Positions 7,145 to 14,917 of a DNA stretch of 15,779 nt are shown in pieces. This stretch comes from Bacteroidota bacterium. GTDB lineage: Bacteria; Bacteroidota; Bacteroidia; Bacteroidales; VadinHA17. Position 1 is the stretch's first letter; every line of letters begins with the position of its first letter. A model generated the notes under the pieces. The model searched no databases. It was not told the DNA's origin and saw nothing but the letters and a program-made list of their open reading frames with translations. The position numbers and the translations under genes are program-made. The stretch covers positions 1 through 15,779 of the forward strand of contig DUOU01000095.1 of NCBI GenBank assembly GCA_012838685.1. Direction: 5' to 3'.

Positions 7145-9397
7145 TTACATGGAACCCGGCCGTTTTTTGTTCCTGTCGGAAATTATGAAATCGCGGTGGG
7201 CTTTTACCATGTTCACTGTATGTAAAAGCAGGTTCTTGGTCTCAGATAAAATACTGAGATAAAGCATAGTTGCTTTTGTGCCAACAAGTTCAGCCTTAAT
7301 ATATTTGACCTGTTTTTTCTTGATCTTGTTGACAAGATCGAGAATAGATTGCTGCTTTGCTATTAGCTTGTCAATATTCTCGAAACGCAGTTTCTCGCCA
7401 ATAACCGCGACACTATCATAAAAGTCGAGCACGCTGTCATTAAGATTGTTGATATCCTTGATCTGTTCTTTCAACAGAGGAGGATGGTGATTGTCAATGT
7501 GGTCAAAAACAGGTTCGGCAATATATGTCAAACAGTGGGCAATTTCCCTTATATAGTCCAGAACCTGGACATAATAGTGTCCGGTCTCAACATACTCCTC
7601 CTCGAGTTTTTTAAGTGTAGGGTAGATGTTGTATTTCAACTCTTTGGCAAATACGTTCAGGTCGTCCACCTCGGAGATAATATTTTTCATCTTTTTCCTG
7701 TCCTCTTCAACAAGAGTTTCCAATGTCGTTGAGAAGAGTTGCGGTACCGTTTCAATCACGTTTAGGATAGATTCATTGCATTTTGAGACAATATCTTCTC
7801 CATTGATTATTTCAGTTTCCGATAGTTTTTCGTCAAAGGGATCGGTTACTCTATTGATAAAGTTTGTTTTGATCAAAACAAACAGGGTTATCGCTATAAT
7901 AGCTGCCATCGCTATTGTCCCTCCCCAATAAAGTAGAAGAGCCAGCAGCAGAGCGGCGGTCATCGCGATAAAAGCTGTAGTGAACCAACCGGCGATGACA
8001 GTATAGACCCCGGCAATCCTGTAAACGGCACTTTCCCGTCCCCAGGCCTTGTCGGCCAACGATGAACCCATCGCAACCATAAAAGTGACATAGGTGGTGG
8101 ACAAAGGTAGTTTCAGGGAGGTACCCGTAGCTATGAGAATACTGGCGACAAACATATTGACAGAGGCTCTCAGCAGATCGAATGAAAGCAGTTTATCCTC
8201 TTCTGTAGGCATAAGTTTTTTATCAAACCGCCTTTTAACTATAATCCGTAATCTCTTTGGAGTAACCCTTGCAAAAAACTTGGATATCCCTCCGGCAAAC
8301 CTCACGGACGCCCGTGAAAACCTTGTAGAAGAGTATTTTTCTTCACCTTCCCCCTGGGAGGCGAGACTTATCTCGGTTTGGGTGACATGCCTGGCTTTCT
8401 TCGACAGAAACAGTGTGACCACCATTATTATGCCGGCTGTCAACAAAAAGAAAGTCGGTGTAGTTACGGGTTTCGATAAAGAGGACATCATCATGGAATC
8501 GGCATCCAAACCCGATCTACTATACTCTATATACGACTCCAGGCCGGCCAGCGGGACACCAACAAAGTTTACCAGATCATTCCCGGCGAACGCCATAGCC
8601 AGGGAGAATGTGCCAACCAAGACAATTATTCTGAAGATATTTATATTGAAAAGGGATACCAATAATTGAAGTATTATGGTGGAGGCGATGAACGAATACA
8701 AAAGCAATTGCCATGTATGGGCCGATAACCAGGCCATTCTTTCGGGTGTCATGAATGATGCCCCACTTGCCCCCTTTATAAGCATAAAGAACATTATCGA
8801 GGTGATAGCGACACCGCCCCAGATACCTCCGAACCACTTCATGTAACGTCGGTAGTCAAAGGAGAAGATAAATCGGGTTATAAATTGCACTATTATACCA
8901 AAGAAAAAGGCCAAAACTACCGAAAGCAAGATACCCGCGATTATCGCCAACGCTTTGGATGAATTTATATATGCGTCTAAATTAGACAAAGAGTCGGAGG
9001 AGTTGCTTATTCTTATTATTGAAACCCCTAGTGCCGCGCCAAGCAGTGAAAAGACTATAGCAACGGAAGTGGAGGTCGGCAGCCCCAAGGTGTTGAAGGC
9101 ATCAAGCAACAGAACATTGGTGATCATCACTGTTAGGAAGATCAACATTATATCGGAGAAGCTGAATTGTTCGGGATGAAAAACGCCCGATCTCGCGATC
9201 TCCATCATCCCGCTTGAAAAGGTTGTGCCGACAATCAGACCCAATCCGGCAATTGACAAGATTACCTTGAATGGGGCGGCCTTGGAGCCTACTGCTGAGT
9301 TGAGAAAATTTGTGGCATCGTTGCTAACCCCTACTATTAGGCTTAATACCGCCAGAACCAATAAGACTATTGTAATTACAAGGTATATGTCAATCAT
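7145..9397 (-). CDS. PiT-family inorganic phosphate transporter with a C-terminal PhoU-like domain
   Basis: The protein imports phosphate across the inner membrane, coupled to protons or sodium. It is 750 residues long, well above the roughly 420-500 of a plain PiT. The two inverted PiT signatures are present: GVSNDATNFLNSAVGS at 23-38 and FAGNDLVNFVGVP at 270-282. PLSTTYVTFMVAMGSS is at 431-446. A charged loop of about 70 residues (333-405) separates two membrane halves. After the last helix (about 495-512), residues 520-750 are hydrophilic and helical, resembling the PhoU domain that regulates phosphate transport. Large fused PiT proteins of this kind are common in Bacteroidota. The gene is convergent with the MFS gene and divergent from pepD. 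The 140-base gap after its stop shows no obvious terminator. Confidence 0.93.
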   Translation of the reverse strand: MIDIYLVITIVLLVLAVLSLIVGVSNDATNFLNSAVGSKAAPFKVILSIAGLGLIVGTTFSSGMMEIARSGVFHPEQFSFSDIMLIFLTVMITNVLLLDAFNTLGLPTSTSVAIVFSLLGAALGVSIIRISNSSDSLSNLDAYINSSKALAIIAGILLSVVLAFFFGIIVQFITRFIFSFDYRRYMKWFGGIWGGVAITSIMFFMLIKGASGASFMTPERMAWLSAHTWQLLLYSFIASTIILQLLVSLFNINIFRIIVLVGTFSLAMAFAGNDLVNFVGVPLAGLESYIEYSRSGLDADSMMMSSLSKPVTTPTFFLLTAGIIMVVTLFLSKKARHVTQTEISLASQGEGEEKYSSTRFSRASVRFAGGISKFFARVTPKRLRIIVKRRFDKKLMPTEEDKLLSFDLLRASVNMFVASILIATGTSLKLPLSTTYVTFMVAMGSSLADKAWGRESAVYRIAGVYTVIAGWFTTAFIAMTAALLLALLLYWGGTIAMAAIIAITLFVLIKTNFINRVTDPFDEKLSETEIINGEDIVSKCNESILNVIETVPQLFSTTLETLVEEDRKKMKNIISEVDDLNVFAKELKYNIYPTLKKLEEEYVETGHYYVQVLDYIREIAHCLTYIAEPVFDHIDNHHPPLLKEQIKDINNLNDSVLDFYDSVAVIGEKLRFENIDKLIAKQQSILDLVNKIKKKQVKYIKAELVGTKATMLYLSILSETKNLLLHTVNMVKAHRDFIISDRNKKRPGSM

Positions 9398-9754
9398 GAC
9401 ACTATATCATCTGTTTAACGCGGTGAAAATATACAAATCCTTTTCTTTATACGGAATAGTCATGTTACAATATTGTTAAAAAAGAGAATCATTTTTGTAA
9501 CATTATCTTAATCAACTATAAATGGGCATGAATAATTTTTGTTGAAATTTTATCTTTTTTATTCAGTAAAAACATTCAAAGAGTATTGCCCTTGAGGGTA
9601 AATATTGGTCGAAATAAAAAAGGAACCAAAGGGAAAGTTAAAACCATTTCAGTGATTATGCCCGTTTGTTTATAGGATTACAAGTAGGTTTCATAAATTT
9701 TAGTTAAATTAGTGGCTTGATAAAAAATCAGGTTTAACTTTTAAATAAAATTTT
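9398..9754. other. 357-base divergent intergenic region between the PiT gene and pepD
   Basis: No coding frame here looks real. The region is very AT-rich and must hold the promoters of both flanking genes. It contains a spaced 9-bp inverted repeat (9462-9503) on the phosphate-transporter side and a 16-base imperfect palindrome (9586-9601) in the middle. A -7-like TAACTTTT at 9735-9742, one mismatch from TAnnTTTG, lies 12 bases before the pepD ATG and has a TTG 16 bases upstream. I see no exact TAnnTTTG oriented toward the phosphate transporter. Confidence 0.6.
9462..9503. repeat. Spaced 9-bp inverted repeat upstream of the phosphate transporter
   Basis: ATGTTACAA (9462-9470) and its exact reverse complement TTGTAACAT (9495-9503) are separated by 24 bases. 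The left arm also starts a direct repeat of TGTTA at 9463 and 9474, an 11-base spacing. The repeat lies 65-106 bases upstream of the phosphate-transporter ATG, so it could be a regulator-binding site or a hairpin in that gene's leader. Function is unknown. Confidence 0.5.
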
Positions 9755-11212
9755 ATGAGTGATATAAGAACACTTGAACCCAAACAACTCTGGAACTATT
9801 TTTATGAGCTTACCAGAATCCCAAGGCCGTCGAAGAAAGAGGCGAAGGTGATCGCATATGTCGAGAAGTTCGGCAAGGATCTTGGTTTGGAAACAATTGT
9901 TGATGAAGTTGGAAATGTAATCATCAGAAAACCCGCTACTAAAGGGTATGAGGATAGGATGGGCGTTATTTTGCAGGGACATCTCGATATGGTTCCCCAG
10001 AAGAACAGCGACAAAGTCCATGATTTCGAGAAAGATCCTATTGAGGCCTATGTTGACGGTGAATGGGTCATCGCTAAAGGGACGACTCTTGGAGCGGATA
10101 ACGGTATTGGCGTGGCGGCGGCCATGGCTATCTTGGCATCTAGTGATATTGAACATGGTCCTATTGAAGCCCTGTTCACAGTTGATGAAGAGACCGGTAT
10201 GACAGGTGCTTTTGGTTTGAAGCCTGGTCTGCTGAAGGGCGATATTTTGATAAATATGGACTCAGAGGAAGATGGCGAGATTTTTGTCGGTTGCGCCGGT
10301 GGCATAAACGTCAACGTTTCAAAAAAATATTCCGAGGTAGCCGTGCCAGCTAACACTGTTGCTTATAAAGTCATAGCCAAAGGTTTGAAGGGTGGACATT
10401 CCGGAGTAGATATCGCGCTTGGAAGGGCCAACTCGAACAAGATTATGATAAGGTTCCTTTACCAGGCCAATAAGGAGTTGGGCGTTGGAATTTCATCGAT
10501 GGCGGGTGGCGATATGAGAAACGCCATCCCAAGGGAAGCCAGCGGAGTTGTTGTTGTTGATAGATCAAAAGCGGCATCTTTTGAGCAATTGACAGCCAAA
10601 TACGAAAAGATATACAGGGGGGAGTTTTCGCAGACTGAGCCGGACTTGGTCTTTACATGTGAGCAGTGCGATATGCCCAAGAAGGTCATGGAGATGTCGG
10701 ATCAATCCGCCATAGTCAGGTCGCTTTTCGCTTGCCCCAACGGTGTACAGCGTATGAGCCAGGCAATGGCCGGTTTGGTAGAAACATCCAACAACCTCGC
10801 TATTGTCAGGATTTCAAACGGCCAATTTGAGGCTAAGAACCTGACAAGGAGTTCCGTTGATTCCGCTAAGGAGGCTATTGTCAACAAAATATCGGCAGTT
10901 TTTGAATTGGCCGACGCCAGTATCGAAAAATCAGGCAGTTATCCCGGGTGGAACCCTAATATGAATTCGTCCATACTCCGGACAATGAAAAACGTTTATA
11001 AAAGGCTGTTTGGCATTGAACCAAAAGTGAGCGCCATCCATGCGGGACTTGAGTGTGGTTTGTTGGGCGGTATCTATCCAAATTTGGATATGATCTCTGT
11101 TGGCCCGACATTGAAGTATCCACATTCTCCCGATGAGAAGGTGAACATCGAAACGGTCAAACGTTTTTACCGGTTTGTCGTGGAAACCCTTAAAGAGATT
11201 CCCGTGAAATAA
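9755..11212 (+). CDS. pepD: Aminoacyl-histidine dipeptidase (peptidase D, M20 family)
   Basis: This cytosolic two-metal dipeptidase splits dipeptides, classically Xaa-His such as carnosine, into free amino acids. The metal and catalytic residues are in place: H76 and D78 in GHLDMVP, the bridging D115 in GADNGIG, and E145/E146 in VDEETG. D169 is in INMDSEEDGE, and a C-terminal His is at about 457 (YPHSPDEK). KGGHSGVDI marks the dimerisation (lid) domain, and HAGLECGLLGG is the usual C-terminal signature. The 485-residue length is normal for PepD, and there is no signal peptide. The gene is monocistronic and ends in a strong terminator. It is divergent from the phosphate transporter. A dipeptide importer candidate lies about 2.75 kb away (the MFS gene). 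Confidence 0.95.
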   Translation: MSDIRTLEPKQLWNYFYELTRIPRPSKKEAKVIAYVEKFGKDLGLETIVDEVGNVIIRKPATKGYEDRMGVILQGHLDMVPQKNSDKVHDFEKDPIEAYVDGEWVIAKGTTLGADNGIGVAAAMAILASSDIEHGPIEALFTVDEETGMTGAFGLKPGLLKGDILINMDSEEDGEIFVGCAGGINVNVSKKYSEVAVPANTVAYKVIAKGLKGGHSGVDIALGRANSNKIMIRFLYQANKELGVGISSMAGGDMRNAIPREASGVVVVDRSKAASFEQLTAKYEKIYRGEFSQTEPDLVFTCEQCDMPKKVMEMSDQSAIVRSLFACPNGVQRMSQAMAGLVETSNNLAIVRISNGQFEAKNLTRSSVDSAKEAIVNKISAVFELADASIEKSGSYPGWNPNMNSSILRTMKNVYKRLFGIEPKVSAIHAGLECGLLGGIYPNLDMISVGPTLKYPHSPDEKVNIETVKRFYRFVVETLKEIPVK

Positions 11213-11215
11213 CGC

Positions 11216-11259
11216 GAAGAAAAAAAGGGTTGAGAATTTTCTCAACCCTTTTTTTCTTC
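11216..11259. terminator. Strong bidirectional terminator with a perfect 20-bp stem
   Basis: The arms at 11216-11235 and 11240-11259 are exact reverse complements with a 4-base loop. They comprise GAAG, seven A, then GGGTTGAGA, and the mirror image. The outer A/T run gives a U tract in both directions. It lies 3 bases after the pepD stop, and its right arm encodes the last codons and stop of the biotin carrier gene on the minus strand, so it ends both converging transcripts. Confidence 0.9.
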
Positions 11260-11772
11260 TATTTCCACAAGAATATCGTCTTTCATCACGGTACTGTCTT
11301 TTGAAACAGATACCGAGAGCACGGTCCCATCTATCGGGGAAAGTATCTCGTTTTCCATTTTCATGGCTTCCAGTATAAGCAGCGGCTCGCCCCGGGAAAC
11401 TTTTGATCCCTTCTGGCAAATGATATCAACAATTTTCCCCGGCATGGGCGCTTTTACGGAGATGTTCCCGACACTGGGCTTGTTTACTTTAAGTACCTTC
11501 ATCCTTTGCAGGGAAAAGGGGGTCTCTATGGTGAACGAATAACTGATACTGTTGAACAGTATCTCATATTTGTTCTGTTTTGATTTAACTATTTCAACAG
11601 GGTATTTTTTCCCGTTCCAAACAAGATATAGCCCCGATTCCTCGGTATAATATAGTTTAATATCATATTCTTCGCCTTGAATCACTATTTTGTCTTTTAG
11701 TGGCATCTCAAATTCAAAATCTTTTCCCGAAGAGGAGACCGCGATCAGTTTTTCAATATTCATCATGTTCAT
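11242..11772 (-). CDS. Biotin carboxyl carrier subunit of an acyl-CoA carboxylase
   Basis: This small cytosolic protein carries the biotin that shuttles CO2 from the biotin carboxylase to the carboxyltransferase. The C-terminal biotinyl domain (about 105-172) has the canonical EAMKME motif, with the biotinylated Lys at 138. The preceding PMPGKIVDI and PLLILEAMKMENE text is typical of it. Residues 1-100 are not the disordered Pro/Ala linker of a bacterial fatty-acid AccB. They resemble the beta-rich BT domain that joins the subunits in propionyl-CoA carboxylase alpha chains (YDIKLYYTEESGLYLVWNGK and following). This suggests a split form of that alpha chain. The gene begins 12 bases after the biotin carboxylase stop. 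In-frame ATGs at 11766 and 11763 are alternative starts. The last codons lie inside the terminator. Confidence 0.9.
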   Translation of the reverse strand: MNMMNIEKLIAVSSSGKDFEFEMPLKDKIVIQGEEYDIKLYYTEESGLYLVWNGKKYPVEIVKSKQNKYEILFNSISYSFTIETPFSLQRMKVLKVNKPSVGNISVKAPMPGKIVDIICQKGSKVSRGEPLLILEAMKMENEILSPIDGTVLSVSVSKDSTVMKDDILVEIEEKKG

Positions 11773-11784
11773 CTCGCTATACCA

Positions 11785-13281
11785 TTAAAATTGTCCAATA
11801 CGTCTGTTCAAAAGCCATGGACCCAAATCCTTGCCTTTTTCGTAATCTAAGTTGGAGTCGTCCGAAAAATGTTCTTCAAAGAAAAGTTTCGTGGCGATCC
11901 ATGCCGCTAAAGCCTCTTCGTTTTTATCCGCCAATACAAAATTGTCCAGTTTGTTTTCCACAAAAGATGTAGAGAAGTTGCCTTTTACAAAATCCTCGTT
12001 TCTTAAGAGCATCCTGAAAAAGGGCAGGGTGGTCTTGATTCCCGTTATCCAAAGTTCATCGAGTGCCTTTTTACAGTTTTCTATCGCATCTTTACGATTC
12101 TCTCCTGATACTATGAGCTTAAAGATCATAGAGTCGAAGCCTGTTGTGATCGTTGTTCCCTCTGTTACTCCCGAATCTATCCTCACATGTTTTGAGGATG
12201 GATACTCCAGTTTTTCGATTCTTCCGGTTGAAGGGACGAAACCCGACTGAACATCTTCTGAATTGATCCTGCATTCAATGGCCCAACCTTTCATTTTTAT
12301 ATCGCTTTGTTTGAAGGCCAGTTTTTCGCCTCTGGCGACCTTGATCTGTTGCTCCACAAGGTCAATGCCTGTAACTGTTTCGGTTACCGGATGTTCTACC
12401 TGGATTCTTGTGTTCATCTCCATGAAATAGAATTTTTTATCGGCATCCAGCAAAAATTCCACAGTACCTGCCGAAAAATATTTCACTGCTTTGGCAAGCT
12501 CAACGGCGGCACCGGCTATCTCTTCCCGGAGTTTGGCGTCCAATGCCGATGATGGCGCCTCTTCAAGGAGCTTCTGGCTTTTTCTTTGGATGGAGCACTC
12601 CCTTTCGCCGAGATGGACAACATTTCCGTGGGTATCCCCCAAAACCTGTATCTCTATATGTTTCGGGTTCTCGATATACTTCTCAATAAATACGGAGGGG
12701 TCATTGAAAGCTTTCCTTGACTCATTGCTCGCGACATTGAAGTTTCTCTCCATATCTTCGGGTTTCCTGACAATTCTCATTCCTCTTCCACCTCCGCCCG
12801 AAGCAGCCTTGATGATAACAGGATAACCTATTTTTTCGGCGATCTTTATGGCTTGATCGGCGTCGGAAATATTTCCTTCACTGCCATCAACCATGGGTAT
12901 ACCTATTTTTCGCGCTATTCTCTTGGCTATGGTCTTGTTTCCCATCTTATAGATAGCGTCCGGAGCGGGTCCGACAAATGTTATGTTTTGGTCGATGCAC
13001 TTCTGGGCGAAGTACGCGCTTTCAGATAAATAGCCATAGCCGGGGTGAATAGCGTCAGCGCCAACTTCTTGGGCGATAGCTATAATCCTGTCAACGTCAA
13101 GAAATACGGGTACAGCGGTTGTGAAGGCGGTGTTGTCGTATATCTCGGTCGCTGTCGCGAGATACGGAGCCGCCGGTTCCAATGCTGTCTTTATGGCAAC
13201 AGTGGTGATTCCCATCCTGGAAGCTGTTCGCATGATCCGAATGGCTATTTCCCCTCTGTTGGCGATCAGTAATTTATTCAT
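11785..13281 (-). CDS. accC: Biotin carboxylase subunit of an acyl-CoA carboxylase
   Basis: This cytosolic enzyme uses ATP and bicarbonate to carboxylate the biotin of the carrier subunit. It has 498 residues; the extra length over about 450 is a C-terminal tail of about 45 residues. The catalytic set aligns with E. coli AccC: K116, K158, a Gly-rich ATP loop at 162-167 (GGGGRG), H208 in KHIE, E275, E288 and R292 in MEMNTRIQVEHP. IHPGYGYLSE (79-88) and the N-terminal LIANRGEIA are also standard. Residues 28-60 are unusual: AIKTALEPAAPYLATATEIY replaces the usual AVYSEADRDALHVKLADEA type. I checked the other frames and see no compensating frameshift. It lies 45 bases after the carboxyltransferase and 12 bases before the carrier gene, so all three form one enzyme. 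Confidence 0.93.
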   Translation of the reverse strand: MNKLLIANRGEIAIRIMRTASRMGITTVAIKTALEPAAPYLATATEIYDNTAFTTAVPVFLDVDRIIAIAQEVGADAIHPGYGYLSESAYFAQKCIDQNITFVGPAPDAIYKMGNKTIAKRIARKIGIPMVDGSEGNISDADQAIKIAEKIGYPVIIKAASGGGGRGMRIVRKPEDMERNFNVASNESRKAFNDPSVFIEKYIENPKHIEIQVLGDTHGNVVHLGERECSIQRKSQKLLEEAPSSALDAKLREEIAGAAVELAKAVKYFSAGTVEFLLDADKKFYFMEMNTRIQVEHPVTETVTGIDLVEQQIKVARGEKLAFKQSDIKMKGWAIECRINSEDVQSGFVPSTGRIEKLEYPSSKHVRIDSGVTEGTTITTGFDSMIFKLIVSGENRKDAIENCKKALDELWITGIKTTLPFFRMLLRNEDFVKGNFSTSFVENKLDNFVLADKNEEALAAWIATKLFFEEHFSDDSNLDYEKGKDLGPWLLNRRIGQF

Positions 13282-13326
13282 ATCTAACTTTTTTCTTTTA
13301 CCATAAAGATTATGGCATAAAATGGA

Positions 13327-14880
13327 CTATAAAGGCATATTGCCATGTTTTCTGGCGGGAACCTTGACCCATTTGTTGCTGAGCGCGTTCAGGGCCGAGA
13401 CGATTTTCTTGCGCGTTACGGCCGGATCAATAACTTCATCAATATAACCGCTCTCATCAGCGATAAAGGGGTTGGCTATTTTATCCCTGTATTTTTTTAC
13501 CAGTTCGGCTTTTAGTTTATCGGGATCTTTGGCCTCCGCCAACTCTTTTCTGTAGAGAATCGCTACTGCTCCATCGGGGCCCATAACGGCGATCTCAGCC
13601 GTTGGCCAGGCAAAACTGAAGTCGCCACCCAAACTTTTGCTGTTCATCACGATAAATGCTCCGCCGTAAGCTTTCCTCAGAATTACGGTAATTTTTGGTA
13701 CAGTTGCTTCACTGTAAGCGAACAGCATCTTGGCTCCATGTCTGATAATCCCTTTGTGTTCCTGTTCATAGCCGGGAAGAAACCCCGGAACATCTTCCAA
13801 TGTGATCAAAGGAATGTTGAAGGCATCGCAGAATCTTATGAATCTTGCGCCTTTGTCGGATGAGTCGATATCCAGTACGCCGGCGAGAACTTTTGGTTGG
13901 TTAGCGACTATTCCAACGGTTTTTCCTTTTATTCTCGCGAAACCGATAACCAGGTTGGGGGCGAACAGTTCAGATATCTCAAAGAAACTGTTTCTGTCTA
14001 CCAGCAGGTTGATAACCTCTTTGACATCGTAAGGCTTGTTTGGGTCATCGGGCACTATTTCCCTCAGTTTTTCATTGATGTCGGGTGTGGCGTCCTCCTG
14101 CAATACAGGCGGATTTTCCACATTATTCGAGGGAAGGTATGATAAAAATTTCTTTAGCGCCAGTATAGTGTTTTCCTCGTCGTCATATATCAAATGGGCA
14201 ACACCGCTTTTTGTGGCATGAACTTCGGCTCCTCCCAGTTGATCTGATGTAACATCTTCATTGAGAACCTCTTTGACTACATTAGGGCCAGTGACGAACA
14301 TATAACTGGTTTGGTTTACCATGAATACAAAATCGGTGAGGGCGGGAGAATATACGGCACCGCCGGCGGCTGGTCCCATTATTAGGGAGATCTGGGGGAT
14401 GATGCCCGACGATTGGATGATATTCTGGAATATAGAGGCGTAGCCGCTAAGGCTGGCGACCCCCTCCTGTATCCTTGCTCCGCCGGAATCCATCATACCA
14501 ATGATGGGTGATCCCATTTTAAGGGCCATCTCCTGGATTTTTGCTATTTTCTTAGAATGTACGTAGCCAAGAGATCCTCCCATTATCGTGAAGTCTTGCG
14601 CATAAGCAAACACCAAACGACCGTTTATTTTGCCATGACCAACAATTACCCCATCGCCATAGGTCTTCTCAACCTTGCCGAATTCGACCGGGGTGTCGGC
14701 TGGCGTTACAAAAGCGTCGATCTCTTCGAATGTTCCGGGATCAAACAAGAGAGATATACGTTCATGTGCCGTAAGTTTTCCCTTTGAGTGTTGTTTCTCC
14801 GCTCTTTCGGGGCTGTATTGCTTTTTTAGAGCCTCGTTGCGATCTATGAAATCTTTGTAATTTTTTCCGGATAAATCCAT
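13327..14880 (-). CDS. Acyl-CoA carboxylase carboxyltransferase (PccB/MmdA type)
   Basis: The protein moves the carboxyl group from biotin to an acyl-CoA. It has 517 residues and two crotonase-like halves. The first has YAQDFTIMGGSLG at 93-105, DSGGARIQEGV at 131-141 and GPAAGGAVYSPALTDF at 169-184. The second has LEDVPGFLPGYEQE (361-374) and KAYGGAFIVMNSK (403-415). The residue after GGAF is Ile 410. In propionyl-CoA carboxylases it is usually Asp, so acetyl-CoA or another acyl-CoA is possible. I chose the ATG at 14880 because the longer frame to 14961 would add 27 unconserved residues and overlap the upstream gene by 44 bases. The gap is then 37 bases. Linked biotin carboxylase and carrier genes make an ATP-dependent carboxylase more likely than a sodium-pumping decarboxylase. 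Confidence 0.92.
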   Translation of the reverse strand: MDLSGKNYKDFIDRNEALKKQYSPERAEKQHSKGKLTAHERISLLFDPGTFEEIDAFVTPADTPVEFGKVEKTYGDGVIVGHGKINGRLVFAYAQDFTIMGGSLGYVHSKKIAKIQEMALKMGSPIIGMMDSGGARIQEGVASLSGYASIFQNIIQSSGIIPQISLIMGPAAGGAVYSPALTDFVFMVNQTSYMFVTGPNVVKEVLNEDVTSDQLGGAEVHATKSGVAHLIYDDEENTILALKKFLSYLPSNNVENPPVLQEDATPDINEKLREIVPDDPNKPYDVKEVINLLVDRNSFFEISELFAPNLVIGFARIKGKTVGIVANQPKVLAGVLDIDSSDKGARFIRFCDAFNIPLITLEDVPGFLPGYEQEHKGIIRHGAKMLFAYSEATVPKITVILRKAYGGAFIVMNSKSLGGDFSFAWPTAEIAVMGPDGAVAILYRKELAEAKDPDKLKAELVKKYRDKIANPFIADESGYIDEVIDPAVTRKKIVSALNALSNKWVKVPARKHGNMPL

Positions 14881-14917
14881 TCTATTCAGTTTTATAATAA
14901 ATGATGGCGACCATAAC

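Noticed and set aside
13802..14142. Overlapping plus-strand open frames inside the carboxyltransferase gene
   Set aside because: They are shadows of a conserved gene, with low-complexity Ser/Leu text and no recognisable motif.
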